Made by a program: the position numbers and the translations under genes. Shown here one piece after another: positions 12,733-24,800 of a stretch of 64,000 nucleotides of DNA. Under the pieces are notes generated by a model that was given only the letters and a program-made list of their open reading frames with translations, did not search any database and was not told the DNA's origin. Numbering within the stretch: the first letter of the stretch is position 1; every line of letters starts with the position of its first letter. Source of the stretch: Tetrahymena thermophila SB210 (taxonomy: Eukaryota; Ciliophora; Oligohymenophorea; Hymenostomatida; Tetrahymenidae); contig NW_002476353.1 of NCBI RefSeq assembly GCF_000189635.1, positions 310,001 through 374,000 on the forward strand. The letters are read 5' to 3'.

Positions 12733-13691
12733 TCAAATTTAGTAGATATTATTAAGGAGTTCATTTCTTTTATTTAGCAATTATTTGCACTCTTCATCTT
12801 AGGAATATAATGATAAGGCTTTTATACCCTATAAATCACTTATATTTTTATCAAAAAAGGCTTTATCTTCTGCTCTAGAAAGAATCACTATCTTTTAAAG
12901 CTGTGGAGTTGACTATGAAAGTAAAAGCTTAAGTTAGTTTGCTTGCTTTGGTATTTCCTCACACACAAATTGCAAGTAATCGATGTACTAGTCTTTAGAT
13001 ATAGAGTTTTTTATATTTGCTTCTGCCATAAAATGGTATGCTAAATCTCTTAAATATCCCTTTGAGATTTTTTGCTAAGTCTACCAGTAACGCAAGCTAC
13101 TTTAGAAAAGTTCTTGAGAAATTTCTAAGATTTGGGTAATGTTTTCCATAGAAATATTTAAAATATAGAAGTAATTTTGAATCAACTCGTTATTAATAGC
13201 AGCATATTCAGCTATTTGATAATACTTTTCTTATCTTTACTCAATAAATTTGGAGTGAATTTTCATAAGTGAATCAATGCAAAACAAAACGCTTCTATGC
13301 ATAATTATTTTAATAGTTTTATCACTAATGAATTAACCATAATATTCTACCTTTATATCTTTTTTGATTACTTCCTTAAATTATTCTTCAGACTATTTCT
13401 TAACCTAATTTTTAGATTTTCAATTTTAAGAAGGAGTTAAAAAACATCATTATAAAATTATGAATTGTTTACCTTTTATAAAAGTTCTTGCATTTTTTCC
13501 TTTGCTTCATCTTTTGTCATTCCTAAGTTTTGTTACATTTGCTATTCATTTTATTTTTCTTCATTTATTTTATTTTAATTTTATTATTCCTCTGAATCTT
13601 CCTTAAACAAAACATAATTTACTATGCCTCCTAATGCAATAAGGCCTAGAGCTCCTATTAATTTAGCATTTTTGCTAATAATTTCAAACAT
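12733..13691 (-). CDS. Unknown single-pass membrane-anchored protein
   Basis: Two exons (13691-13473 and 13404-12733) separated by a 68-bp intron give 296 residues. A transmembrane anchor lies at residues ~11-29 (LIGALGLIALGGIVNYVLF). A Q/N/E/K-rich linker follows and then a helical domain of about 220 residues with a regular hydrophobic pattern and no Cys or His cluster. The short N-terminus before the helix would suit a signal-anchored or outer-membrane protein; which membrane cannot be told. I do not recognise the family. It is codirectional with the gene at 11332-12344, which is also membrane-anchored, but the 388-bp gap gives no reason to call them linked. Confidence 0.75.
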
Positions 13692-14168
13692 TTGAACACT
13701 GTTAATAAATATTTGTAAATTCTTTCTATTTAAAAATGAAAAAAAGATACTTTTTTGCTCCTTTTTTCTTATTAAAAAAGATCTAAATGTATTAAGTATT
13801 TAAATTTTTTTAGCGTATTTGTATACCGCTTTTGGTTTTTATCTCTTTGGTTAATTAATCTTATTCTATAAGAGGCAGTAACTAATTATGAATGATTCAA
13901 AGAATTACTTTATAATTTACTTAAAAAGAGTTTTGTTGATTTATATCTTTCATATGTATATGTTAGGATTATCTTAAATTAATTTGTAAATATTTCTGAT
14001 AAATCCATTTTTAGAATCAAACCAAAACCAAGTTATGCAAGTTATAGATAGATATATCGCAAACGTAAAACTAAAAGAAAAATTAATTAAATTTATATTT
14101 AAAAGTGAAAAGAAAATAAAAAACTCAATAAATTATAATAGAAATTTAGTTTAGTTGACAAACAAAGA
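13692..14168. other. Divergent promoter region
   Basis: The 477-bp spacer lies between a minus-strand start (13691) and a plus-strand start (14169), so it probably carries both promoters. It is AT-rich and no specific element was recognised. Confidence 0.5.
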
Positions 14169-16949
14169 ATGGGTAATAATCATAGTCATCGTAAAAAAAA
14201 GGATTACAATACTAACAAAATAGAAAACACGATTTAATAGAATGAATATCCCAAAGGTGTAGTTATTAAAAAGAGTTCACAATTTCAAATTTATTATCAT
14301 TCAGCTCATTATTATTATAAGTAATTAAACAGCAATAATCTTAAATTAAATCGCTTTAATTGTAATTTTAAAGCCCTTATATGAACTTCCACATAGATAT
14401 CGATGTAGATAGAGTTAATAATTTGGTGATAGTTACAAATACACTATCAGAAAATGTATAAAACCTATTTCTCGCTATATCAAAATTTAAAAACTTAGAT
14501 AGTCTTTAGCTAAAACTTGGGTAGCGACAATAATAATAGAATTCAAAAAAGTTAATTTTTACATATAAAATATAAAAAAAGGCCATGCAACTATCTCAGA
14601 AATTCAGATATTGTTGAGCTCGCAAATCAAATTGAAATATTATAAAATTTAAAAGATCTTAAAATAGATTTCTCGTAAGCTTTTAAAATAGTTTCAATAT
14701 TTTAGGCTTATTTATTTTATAACTTATTACTAGTTCTAACTTTAAACTAGATAAATTAGATGGAGAAGATTAATCTAATTTAGGTGTTTCAAAACTCGCT
14801 AAAGCTATTTCATCATTTGGAAAACTAAAAAATTTGGAAATGAATTTTGAGTAAGTTAAAATACATACAGTTTATTAAAATTTGATTTTAATTAACATTC
14901 TAAAAAGATCTTGTCAATTGAGAGATTAATCTTTGAGTGATTTTTTAGATGGGCTCTACACTTCGAAAATTGAATCGTTATCTTTAAATTTATCGTAAAA
15001 CTCTTGAAAAAAGATGAATATTTTAGTAACTAAATTTAATAATTTAAAAGTAATAGCATGATCAGTGAAAAAGCAGGGTATTCCTTAGCTATGCTTTTAA
15101 ACAATTAACAAGGTTTAATTGAAAAGCTTAGGTTAAAAATTGTGTAAATAATATTTCATAAAAAATTTAAATCAGCTGATTGATGATTTTTTAAAAAAAA
15201 AGGCTTACAAAAATTAAAGATGAATTCTTTGAATAGTTCTTTAAGTTTATTAAAATTGGTCATTTCAAATTGAAAGTTTTTGGCATATCAATAGCGTAAT
15301 TTGATTTGCTAATTGATAATTTTTATAAAAATAATATAACTGATTTAGGTCTTGTGAGATGAATAAAAGTATAATAAGTGAGAACATGCTTGGAAATTTT
15401 CTGAAGCTTAATATGTCTATTGAGGATTTCAGTTTGAATATATAGTAACTTGTTTATAATGTCTTAAAAGATGAAAATTAAAATAAATTATAAATTTGAA
15501 CATATTAGAAATAATTAAGTTAATGATGGAGAGATTACCTAATTCATAGATTCACTCACCTCCCATTCTTCTATAAAAAAATTAAAATTAAATTTTTCGT
15601 AACTAATTCACTTATATAAAGTGTGAAGGTACTAAATAACTAACTAATCAAATAATTTTTATTTATAAATAGAAATAATAAAATAACGAAAAAGGATACA
15701 CTTGAATATATTGGAAAGAGTTTAGCTAAAATGGATAAGTTAACTCATCTCAATTTATAATTTGAGTATGTTACTTTACTCATTAAATTTAAATATTAAA
15801 TTATTTGTATTAAATACAGATCATTGAATATAGAAATTCCTAAGGAAATATTGCAGACAATAAATCTCAATAAAAATCTTCACACCCTCCAATTATTTTT
15901 ATCGTAAGACCAAATAAAATATTTATGGCATTATTAAATAAATATTCCAATATAAACACATTTTATAATAATAAACAAAAAAGGTAAAATATTATTAGCC
16001 ATGAGTTTATTAATAGCTTGCATGAAGTATTTTCATAGGACATTTCTTCTTTAAAAGCTTTAGAAATAGATATAGGGTACTCAATAAAAAAATTTCTTTT
16101 AAATTTGTTATATTTGTTTCAGATGTGAAGGAAAAAAATATTCATTTAAAACTTTAAATTTATTAGTCAAAAGTCAATTGATAAAATATCAGATCATTTA
16201 TGTTCCTTTATTAGATGCTTAAACTCATCTAAATCTCTTGAATTATAAGTATTAAAACTCTATTTTCCTACTGCATTTGCTGATACTTTAGCTCTAGAAT
16301 AATAATTATCATAAATGAAGGTATCTATACATACTCTTCATTTAAAGGTCTCTCAGTAAGCAATTTGATTAACTAAATATATAAATTGCTTTATTTTATT
16401 TATTATAAAGATAAAATTTTCCCAGTATAATGAGAGGCTTGAGGGATAGCAACATTTGTGAATTATTCATTTAGGATGTCAAGTAAATTTTTTAAAAATT
16501 TTAAATATGTGAAAAAAATAATTTTGTTATCTTTGAATAGGAGCAATTAACCTATGAATGATACTAATTTTGTTAAAGCATTTATCTAATTGGTTTCATA
16601 AAATTAATCTCTAACAAGATTGTATATAAAGGGAAGTGGTGATAACTCACTTTATCTACCAGATTATTATAAGGATTAATTTTAGTTATGTTTATACTCA
16701 AGTCAAAAGTTGATTGACACTTGGTTTATTAAGGGGTAATTTTACTGTTATTATTAAATTAGTTTGTTTATTAAATATCTTTTTACATTTAGTGAAACTG
16801 GTTCAGATAAGCTATGCGAGTTATAAAGTTATAAAATAATTCTTGAAAGAAGGTCTATATTCTGTTTAGTTGTTGCCTTTATAAGAAATTGTATAGATTA
16901 GATTCCTGTCAACCCTTATCACGTTTTTTGGGATTTATATTTAGATTGA
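14169..16949 (+). CDS. Leucine-repeat protein, 16 exons, predicted N-myristoylated
   Basis: Sixteen exons give 623 residues: 14169-14320, 14374-14520, 14582-14674, 14734-14850, 14908-14994, 15066-15143, 15203-15295, 15349-15444, 15509-15598, 15673-15765, 15820-15903, 15984-16076, 16131-16355, 16411-16482, 16541-16735, 16793-16949. Most internal exons encode one repeat unit ending in an L-x-L-x-(F/I/L)-(S/G/E/Q) strand: NLDSLQLKLG, NLKDLKIDFS, KIESLSLNLS, SIKKLKLNFS, KLTHLNLQFE, SIHTLHLKVS. This is the leucine-rich-repeat-like pattern expanded in ciliates. Every intron is phase 2, falling in the codon after the strand. The N-terminus MGNNHSHRKKK has Gly2, a Ser at position 6 and a basic cluster, so myristoylation plus charge-based membrane binding is plausible. 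No enzymatic domain is visible. The function is unknown; protein-protein binding is the family expectation. Confidence 0.82.
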
Positions 16950-17780
16950 TTTATAATATTTTAATGTAGCTAAATAATCTATCAAAAATTATTATTATAA
17001 GAAGTCTACTTTAAATTATTTAGCAAAAAATTAGATAACTATTTTATTAATATTTTTTATGTCTAATTGTTTAATTTCGTTTTGTTTTATTCTCGTTTAT
17101 CAAAATCATTCATTACACATTCATTTTTAATTTAAAAAAATCTTCAATTATAAAAGTAATTTTGTTGATAAATTTAAATTAAAAAATATTATTTTCAAAA
17201 CAAATTTAATAATTTTTATTTATTTTTATAAGTGTTTTATTCTTAATAAAAGTTAAAATAATAATAAAAACTTTATTTTAACATTAATTTATTTATAAAA
17301 TTTCTACAAAAAATATATATTTTTTTAAAAAAATGATAAAAATGAAAAATTTGTAAAACTGATTTAATTGATGAAATATTTAATAATAAATTAAATCCAA
17401 CATTTTATAAATTAAATAAAACTGTAATTTTTTTAGAGTATTTTGGAAAAAAATGAAGTATTTAGAATCTTTCATGAAAAAAATAAAGTAATTAAATTTT
17501 GTGGTTACCAATAAATAGTTAAACATCTAATTTGATTGATTAATCTTTTATTGAAATAATTTGATATTTAAACTCAATAAAAAAATAAGGATTTCTATAA
17601 TTTTAATTGAAATTATGTAAGTTCTATAACAATTATTATTTAATTTGCAAAGAAGACTTTGTATTTAATATTGATCATTTGATTTCTACTTATATCTATC
17701 AATAGCTTTTAATTTAATTGATAATATTAAATACAGGTTTTGAATTTAGAAACAAAATTAATAAATACTTATTTTTGAAA
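16950..17780. other. Gene-free stretch, 0.8 kb
   Basis: AT-rich spacer between two plus-strand genes. No coding exon or RNA gene was recognised. Confidence 0.5.
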
Positions 17781-20692
17781 ATGAAGAACCTTTTATAGCC
17801 CAAAAGCAATAAAACACAATTCTTGGAATAAAGCAAAGGGTAGAATAAGGAGAATTAAACTAAATAACTAGTCAAAAATATATTAAAAACAATATGTCAG
17901 TATAATTTATAGTATAAAAGGCTCAAAAATGGTTATTTTTATGGCAAGATTATTAACTAAACTGTTACAGGTGAATCTGCTTTTCTTTTCGATTCTGGCG
18001 AGTTTTACTATGGTAAAGACTTTAATTTTTATATTTATATTAAAAATATTATTATTATACTATCAAAAGGTTAATTTTGCAAATGTTAACCTCATGGTTA
18101 TGGTGTATTGATTATGTAAAACGGGTCTATCCTTAAGGGACATTTTTTGAATGGAACTGTAATCATTAATAAAAAATATTATGCTTAACTTTAATTTTTT
18201 AAACACAATTAGATATACGGGATGGGCTAAATTGAATTTGTTAATAGAGATATTGTTAGAGGTACTTTTGAAAATGGTGAGCTTGTAGGAGAACGCATCA
18301 AATATAATTATAACTCTCGATAAGTAACTTTAATAATTGAAATTTAAATAAGAATTATTAATCACTTTTAAAATATAAGTGGACATACAAGAGGTATGGA
18401 GAGAGTAATAAAGAGAATGATCTGAAGTAAACTATAGAAGATCAATTCTATTTTGTAAAATTATCTTCAACTGCATCATTTTTAATTATTTATTTGGATG
18501 TAGGATTAAGTGTTAGCTGATAAATTAGGAGGTTATAAATTAAATAGAGTTGATGAATCTATCATTATAGGAACAAAAGAATTAGGATGCTACATCATTT
18601 GCAGAAAAGATTTCTATAATATTTAAATAGGTTCATTTAATGTAATTTAATTAATTTTTCCTTTTGCTTACCTTATTTACTAAAAATATTAGGAATGTAT
18701 GAGATTAAATAACAAAGGTAAAATATTCTTTTAGAATGGCGATATGTATGAGGGGAATTTTAAGGACTAAAAATTTCATGGAAAAGGCGTGTATTATAAT
18801 GGTTAAGATAGTAACTGGATTGTTGGTATATTTGATTAAAATTAAATTGTTTAGGTCTTATAGAGTGATACAAGTTATCCTCCTCCATTCTATCGTAATT
18901 TATTTTGTATTTTCTTTTGAATTGTAAAAACTATTTTAACCAATTAGAAAATGCATTTAAAGAAGAAACAGGAGCTGTTGATATTTAATTATCTATAAAA
19001 AACAATTTTGCAACAAGTAAATTATATATAAAATGCTTATTTGGTAAAAATAACCAACTCTATCAAAGCATGAAAGACGTCAATTCACTTAAAATATAAG
19101 TCAGCTCAAGTAAAAGCTATGAATAGCCCTTAATTAATAGTGGATATGTTTAAAATACTTAAGATTAGTTAAGAAGCATTTAGTTAAAGACTGAATAACC
19201 ACTTGAAGAAATTCCTTTAATTTAAGATTAGTAGTTATCTGAAAAGCAAAAAGAAAAATCAATTAAAGTAGAATCTTTGTTGGGCTAAAAGTAATTGTGT
19301 TCCTCGCTTCTCCAAAAAGAAAATATTGTAGATAATCAGATAAATAAAAAAGAAAATAAATAAATGAATAAAACTGAATAATATCCAACAAGCATTTACC
19401 ATAATTTAGAGTAAAAATACTAAAAATTAGATGAAATTATAGAAACAAATCTATATTAAAAATTTAATAAATCTGAAAATCGCAGCTAAATAGAAAGAAA
19501 ATCATGCTTAAAGCAAAGATCAATAGTAGATAATGAATCTGACGATAAATAAAAATCACTTTAGACTTTTCTGAAACTAGATAAGTCTTTATATAAACAG
19601 TAATCTGAAACCTAAAATTAGAATAGTAAATCTAAATTTGAGGAAAGCTAGTCAAAAAACAATAGATAAAACTAATTATAGCCATAATTTATTTAAAAAC
19701 AAATAGAACAGTAACTATAAATAAAAATCATAGAAAATTCAATTTCTAAATCTATTTAAGATATTAAGCCAATCAGCTAGTTTTAAAATTTGAATTAAGC
19801 AAATGTCAATATTTAGAGTTCAAAAATTTCAGATAATAAATCATAAATTGACAAGAAAAATGAAAATAAAGAAAAAAATTTATAAATTAACTTACTGCAA
19901 GTAAATACAAAAACAAAATAAAACTATAGGTAAGAATAAAAAACACCAACTATGAGCTTAGAAAATAGATAGAGTTTACATATACTTAAGACAGAATCTA
20001 ACAATTAAAATGATTATGTTTTAAAAACAGAGGCAAACTTTTAGAGTTAAAATGCCAGACTTAGAAGCAATAATAGCTATAGTAAAGCAAATGGCTTAAA
20101 AGTACATATGAGAAATCATTCAGAAACTATTAAAAATATGCTCTAGGGAAGAGAAAATAGCCAAAATTCTAGGAGTAACAGCAGCTATAAATCTCCATCT
20201 TAAGATCCTAATCACAAAGATTTTCTTAATTCAAATGGAGTCTAAGAAATAATACTAAGCAATCATACACACTTGTTTACAAGAGCTAATTCAAATAACA
20301 ATATAAAATAATCAAGAGATTCTTCATCTCATAAAGAAAGATCCTCAAAAAATAACTCTCAGTATAATAATACATAAGTGAATACAAGAAAGGACTAAGA
20401 ATTTAACATAGAAAAGAAAAGCAACTCTTCACATGATATTAATAAATTGTTTAAAAAGCCTTCTTGCTTATTATACAGATAAGGATCTTCTGCCTCTAAT
20501 AATTCAGTTGTCACTCAATCTTCTACAGTAAATATAACATAAAATTTAAATAATAGTCCAGTCAAAGAAAAAACACTTTCAGCAAAATTAATCGAGAAAT
20601 CTTCATCAACATAATCAAACTAAAATTTGTTAATTTAAAGGAACAAACTAATAACTAATTATCATTTAAAAAATAAAATTATATACAAATGA
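17781..20692 (+). CDS. MORN-repeat protein with long disordered C-terminal tail
   Basis: Seven exons (17781-18012, 18070-18158, 18213-18323, 18380-18454, 18504-18641, 18693-18894, 18948-20692) give 863 residues. The N-terminal ~280 residues contain MORN-type repeats spread over exons 1-6, such as GESAFLFDSGEFYYG, GHFLNGTIYGMGQI and YEGNFKDQKFHGKGVYYN. MORN repeats form elongated beta structures that bind membranes, lipids or cytoskeletal partners. The last exon adds ~580 residues rich in Q, N, S and K with no domain that I recognise and many TAA/TAG Gln codons. MORN units are split among small exons as in the second MORN gene at 28096-29819, but the two proteins are not clear duplicates. Exon joins were chosen to keep the G-x-G pattern and phase. 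Confidence 0.85.
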
Positions 20693-21802
20693 AATTAAAT
20701 TTCTTAATTTATTAAAATAAACCATGTAATTAATTCCCTATTTATTTAGTTGTAAATATTATTTTTTAATAAAATGTATTTTTATTAATAGTATTAATAA
20801 ATACAATAATTTCATTTTTTAAAAGTTTAAAACTTACACTCAAATATTATGTAAAAATTTATTTCATAATAATATAATCTATTTTATTAATCTAATTCCT
20901 ATAAGTAGTAAATATGATATCTAAGGTATATTATTTATTGGATATAGAAAGAATTACTTAATTAACTTAAAGAAGCTTAATTTAGATATGATATTTTAAA
21001 TAATAAAATTAAAATTACCTTATTGTAAAAATTAATAATTTTATTGTTAATTTAATTATTGAATTTTTTAATGATTTTACATTATTTTTAATTAATTTAT
21101 GAAATTTAAAGTATGAGTGAAAATTAAATTTATAACAAAAAAATTAATTTATTAATTAATTATAATAAGTTATTGTTGAATAAAAAATAGTTTGTTTGGC
21201 TATAATTTGTAAAAATTACTTTATTAGTAAGTATTTTTCTTTAAAATAAAATTAGATTTGAAAGTTTTTTTATTTTAAATAGTTATTAACTCATTTCTTT
21301 AAACAGGCCTTTAGCTTTAATTATTTTATACAGTCAAGCAAAATATTCCAATTAAAAAGTAATATTATTAAACATAATAATTTGAAAAAAAAAGACTTAG
21401 ATTTTTAATAAATGATAATTTAAAAAACAGTTTTGGGAAATGATTTCATAAATTGAAAAACTGAAAACTAAATAAATAACATGATTTGATTGAAAAATGA
21501 TGAAAATATCTTTTAAATCTATCTTAAATATTAATTCATTTTTATTTTTGATTGATTAACATTTTCTAATAGGAAATCAGTTATTATTTATTAGATAATT
21601 AGTACGTTTATTTTATATTCTTAAATTCTTTATTCATGTTTGGTTGAATGCTAATCAAAAAGAAATCTAAATTCAAAAATAATAAATAATTGAAAATTTT
21701 ATATTAATAATAAAAATCATTATTATTTTATTTAAGTTATTAGTTTGGTAAGCAACTCAATTAATAAATCGATATTTTAAATAGCCAAGCAAATATATTT
21801 CA
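20693..21802. other. Gene-free stretch, 1.1 kb
   Basis: AT-rich spacer between two plus-strand genes; no feature recognised. Confidence 0.5.
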
Positions 21803-24800
21803 ATGTCAGTTGACGACTAGTTTAAGCAGTTATTATAAAGCGAAAATGATTATGAAGATCAAATTGGCTTATTTGTCTCTCATTTTTCTTCTGATGAGTA
21901 TTTTTGCATCTTTTTTAACATAAAATTTTTATATCAATAAACATATTAAATATAAAAATTAAAGGGCTAGTGCATAAAAATTAGCGAGTAGAATTTTTAA
22001 GACAATTAATTCGTTATTTACTCGTAAGAAAATTCCAATAAGATACTATTTATCAGCAAGAGTAATTATTTAGCACTGCACTTATAAAAAATGTTAAGCC
22101 TTTGTTATAATTTATTTTATTATTAAAGCTTGTAAAAGATCTGATGATTTTAGATTAAAACAGATTTGAAAATTTATGTGCAATTGAAATTATCCCATCT
22201 TATAATATCATCCTTTAGAAACTTGCTAATAGCAATATAGACTCAAAATTATCAGAATACTTTGGAGATTCAATATGTAAAATTTATGAATAAAGATTGA
22301 GAGAACTAGCTTTTTAAATTATTAAATTAAATTATAATAATGAAATTAATATAGAAAACGACAGAGACAGAGTAGCTGCAAGAAAGTTTTTTTAAATACT
22401 TCTTGAAAGCGTTTCAGTTTGGGGGAGATAAATTTAATCAAATCAAGTTTTTAGAGTAAAGAATTTATCATCTTTAAATTTATATAAAATTTAGAAATGA
22501 ATTTATTTAATTTTCTACTTAAAAATAGATATCTACAAATAACATTAATTTTATTATAGATTTCTTTAATTATAATTTTTATAAAAAAAGGACAATTATT
22601 AACAGTTAAAGTAGAAAAATGTTCCCTTCCCCACAAGATTTGAATTTTATGACAACGAATAATTTGAAGACTACTACGATAATTAGAATATAGCTGGATA
22701 ATATGTATTATTATAAAATCATATAATGAGAATTAATTTTTTTAAATAAAAAAAATAGCATGGAGAATAAATTAGATCTGAAGAGTAAAAAAATTAAGGC
22801 AACAATGGAAAAAGTAATAACTAATTAAATGAGAATTTAGCGAAGTACCAAAGCTTTCAAAAAAAACTTTAAAGCTGTGTAGATTAAAATAGATAAAACG
22901 AAAATTAACTTAAGAATGGTAAATTATTTATTTTGTAAGAATAAAGATAGTTATAAAATATTAAAATAAGAATTGACAATACTTGAAAAGTAGATTAAAG
23001 AAAATATTGAGAGTCTTGAACAAGATTTGCAGGTTTGCATTACAAATCAAAACTAAGACCTCTAACTTGAATAGATGATGGAAAAAGTTTTTGAGTATCA
23101 AAGCTATTTCATTGAATTAGAATAAGATATTGAAAAATATAAAAATGGTTTATTTGATCCTTAAAGATTTTTTTCTAAATATGGAAGTAAAAATTATTAA
23201 AATGAGAGTAGAACAAATCCTGGTTCAAATAAATAATTTGATAATACCCCTACACCATAGGATAATATGATTAGAAATTCTTAACTTCCTTAACAAAAAC
23301 CACCTATTTAACAAAATTTATATAACTTAAATGAAGATGAAGAAGATAATGATGACAACTTTTAGCAGCAATTCTAACAAAATAAAAATCAAACTTAGTT
23401 ATCATAAAAGAATATAGAGCAGCAAAACCAAAAATCTTAGATTGAGCAATAAAAGCTATTAGAACAATAGTAGCTAAAGGAATAACAACAAAGAGAACAA
23501 TAAATTAAAGATCAATAAATCAAGGAGTAGCAATTAAGAGAAAAATAATAAAAAGAATAATTATTAAAAGAGCAGCAATAAAAAGAACAGCAACTAAGAG
23601 AACAATAATAAAAAGAATAAAAGTTAAGGGAGTAGTAATAGTAGGAATAATTGTTAAGAGAATAGTAATAAAATGAATAATAAATGATAGAGTAATAAAT
23701 GAGAGAATACGAAATAGCTTAATAACTTATGAAAGACTAATAACAGAAAAGCCAACATTAAGCATTGTCATAAATCTAAAATAAGTAACCATAATAATAA
23801 TAAGAAAAATCCATGAAATTATCAGATTTAAATAAAATTAAAGAATAATAAAAATAAAAATAAAATTTTGAATCTGATTAACTCGAAAATGAGAATAATT
23901 TTATGTAAAATTAAGACAAACCTAAAAACTCCAAAAATTATTTTTAGGAAGAGGAGTTTTATGATCCTAACCGTGCAGTTGCATAACAGCAGGAATTTAA
24001 GAATAATAACAATAATAATAAAGCAGATAATTTTAATAGCTAAAGTGAGGTTGAATAACAGAATTAGCAAATGAAGTTAGATTAGAAATTTAATGACTAA
24101 AGCAGGATAGGATATTAAAGTGAGTATTAAGAAAAAAGTTTTAAGAGTTTTACTAACGAATCTTACAGAAATAAGCACTATCAGTCAATGATTGTTAAGT
24201 CAAATTCTTAATCTAAATTCACAAAAACAATCAACGAAAATCTTGAAAAGTACATTCAACCATATGCTTCTTCAAAAAGTAAACAAAAAATTTAATTTTA
24301 CAAATAATGTTTTGATTAATTAACTAAAATTACAAAAAGTTGGCTTCAATCAGTCTATTTCGAATATGGACAGAACGGAGTAAACTAAATCATAAGGTCC
24401 AGAAAAAAAGAAACCAGTTTTTAGCTAAAATGAAAAGTTAAAAGAAGTAAAACAAGAAAATGTTAACCTTCAATCGAAAATAGTTGAACTTTAAAGCAAT
24501 GTTAAAATGCTATCATAGGCAGATAAGAACTAATATGTAACTTACTTAATTATTCAAAATGATATTTTAATCTGATTTTTGTTTTTATAATTTTATCTAG
24601 CTAGTCGAATTAAAATAATAAAACGATGAGAATACAAGAAGGATTTAGGAGTAAAACGAAATAATAAAATAATTACAAGAGTCACTTGCTTCGATTCAAG
24701 ATGAAAATAATAAACTGAAATCATAGGGCTCCTCACTTTCTAATAATTTGGAAAATGAATAACTTAAAAGTTAAATAAGCAAATTATAGCATGACTACTA

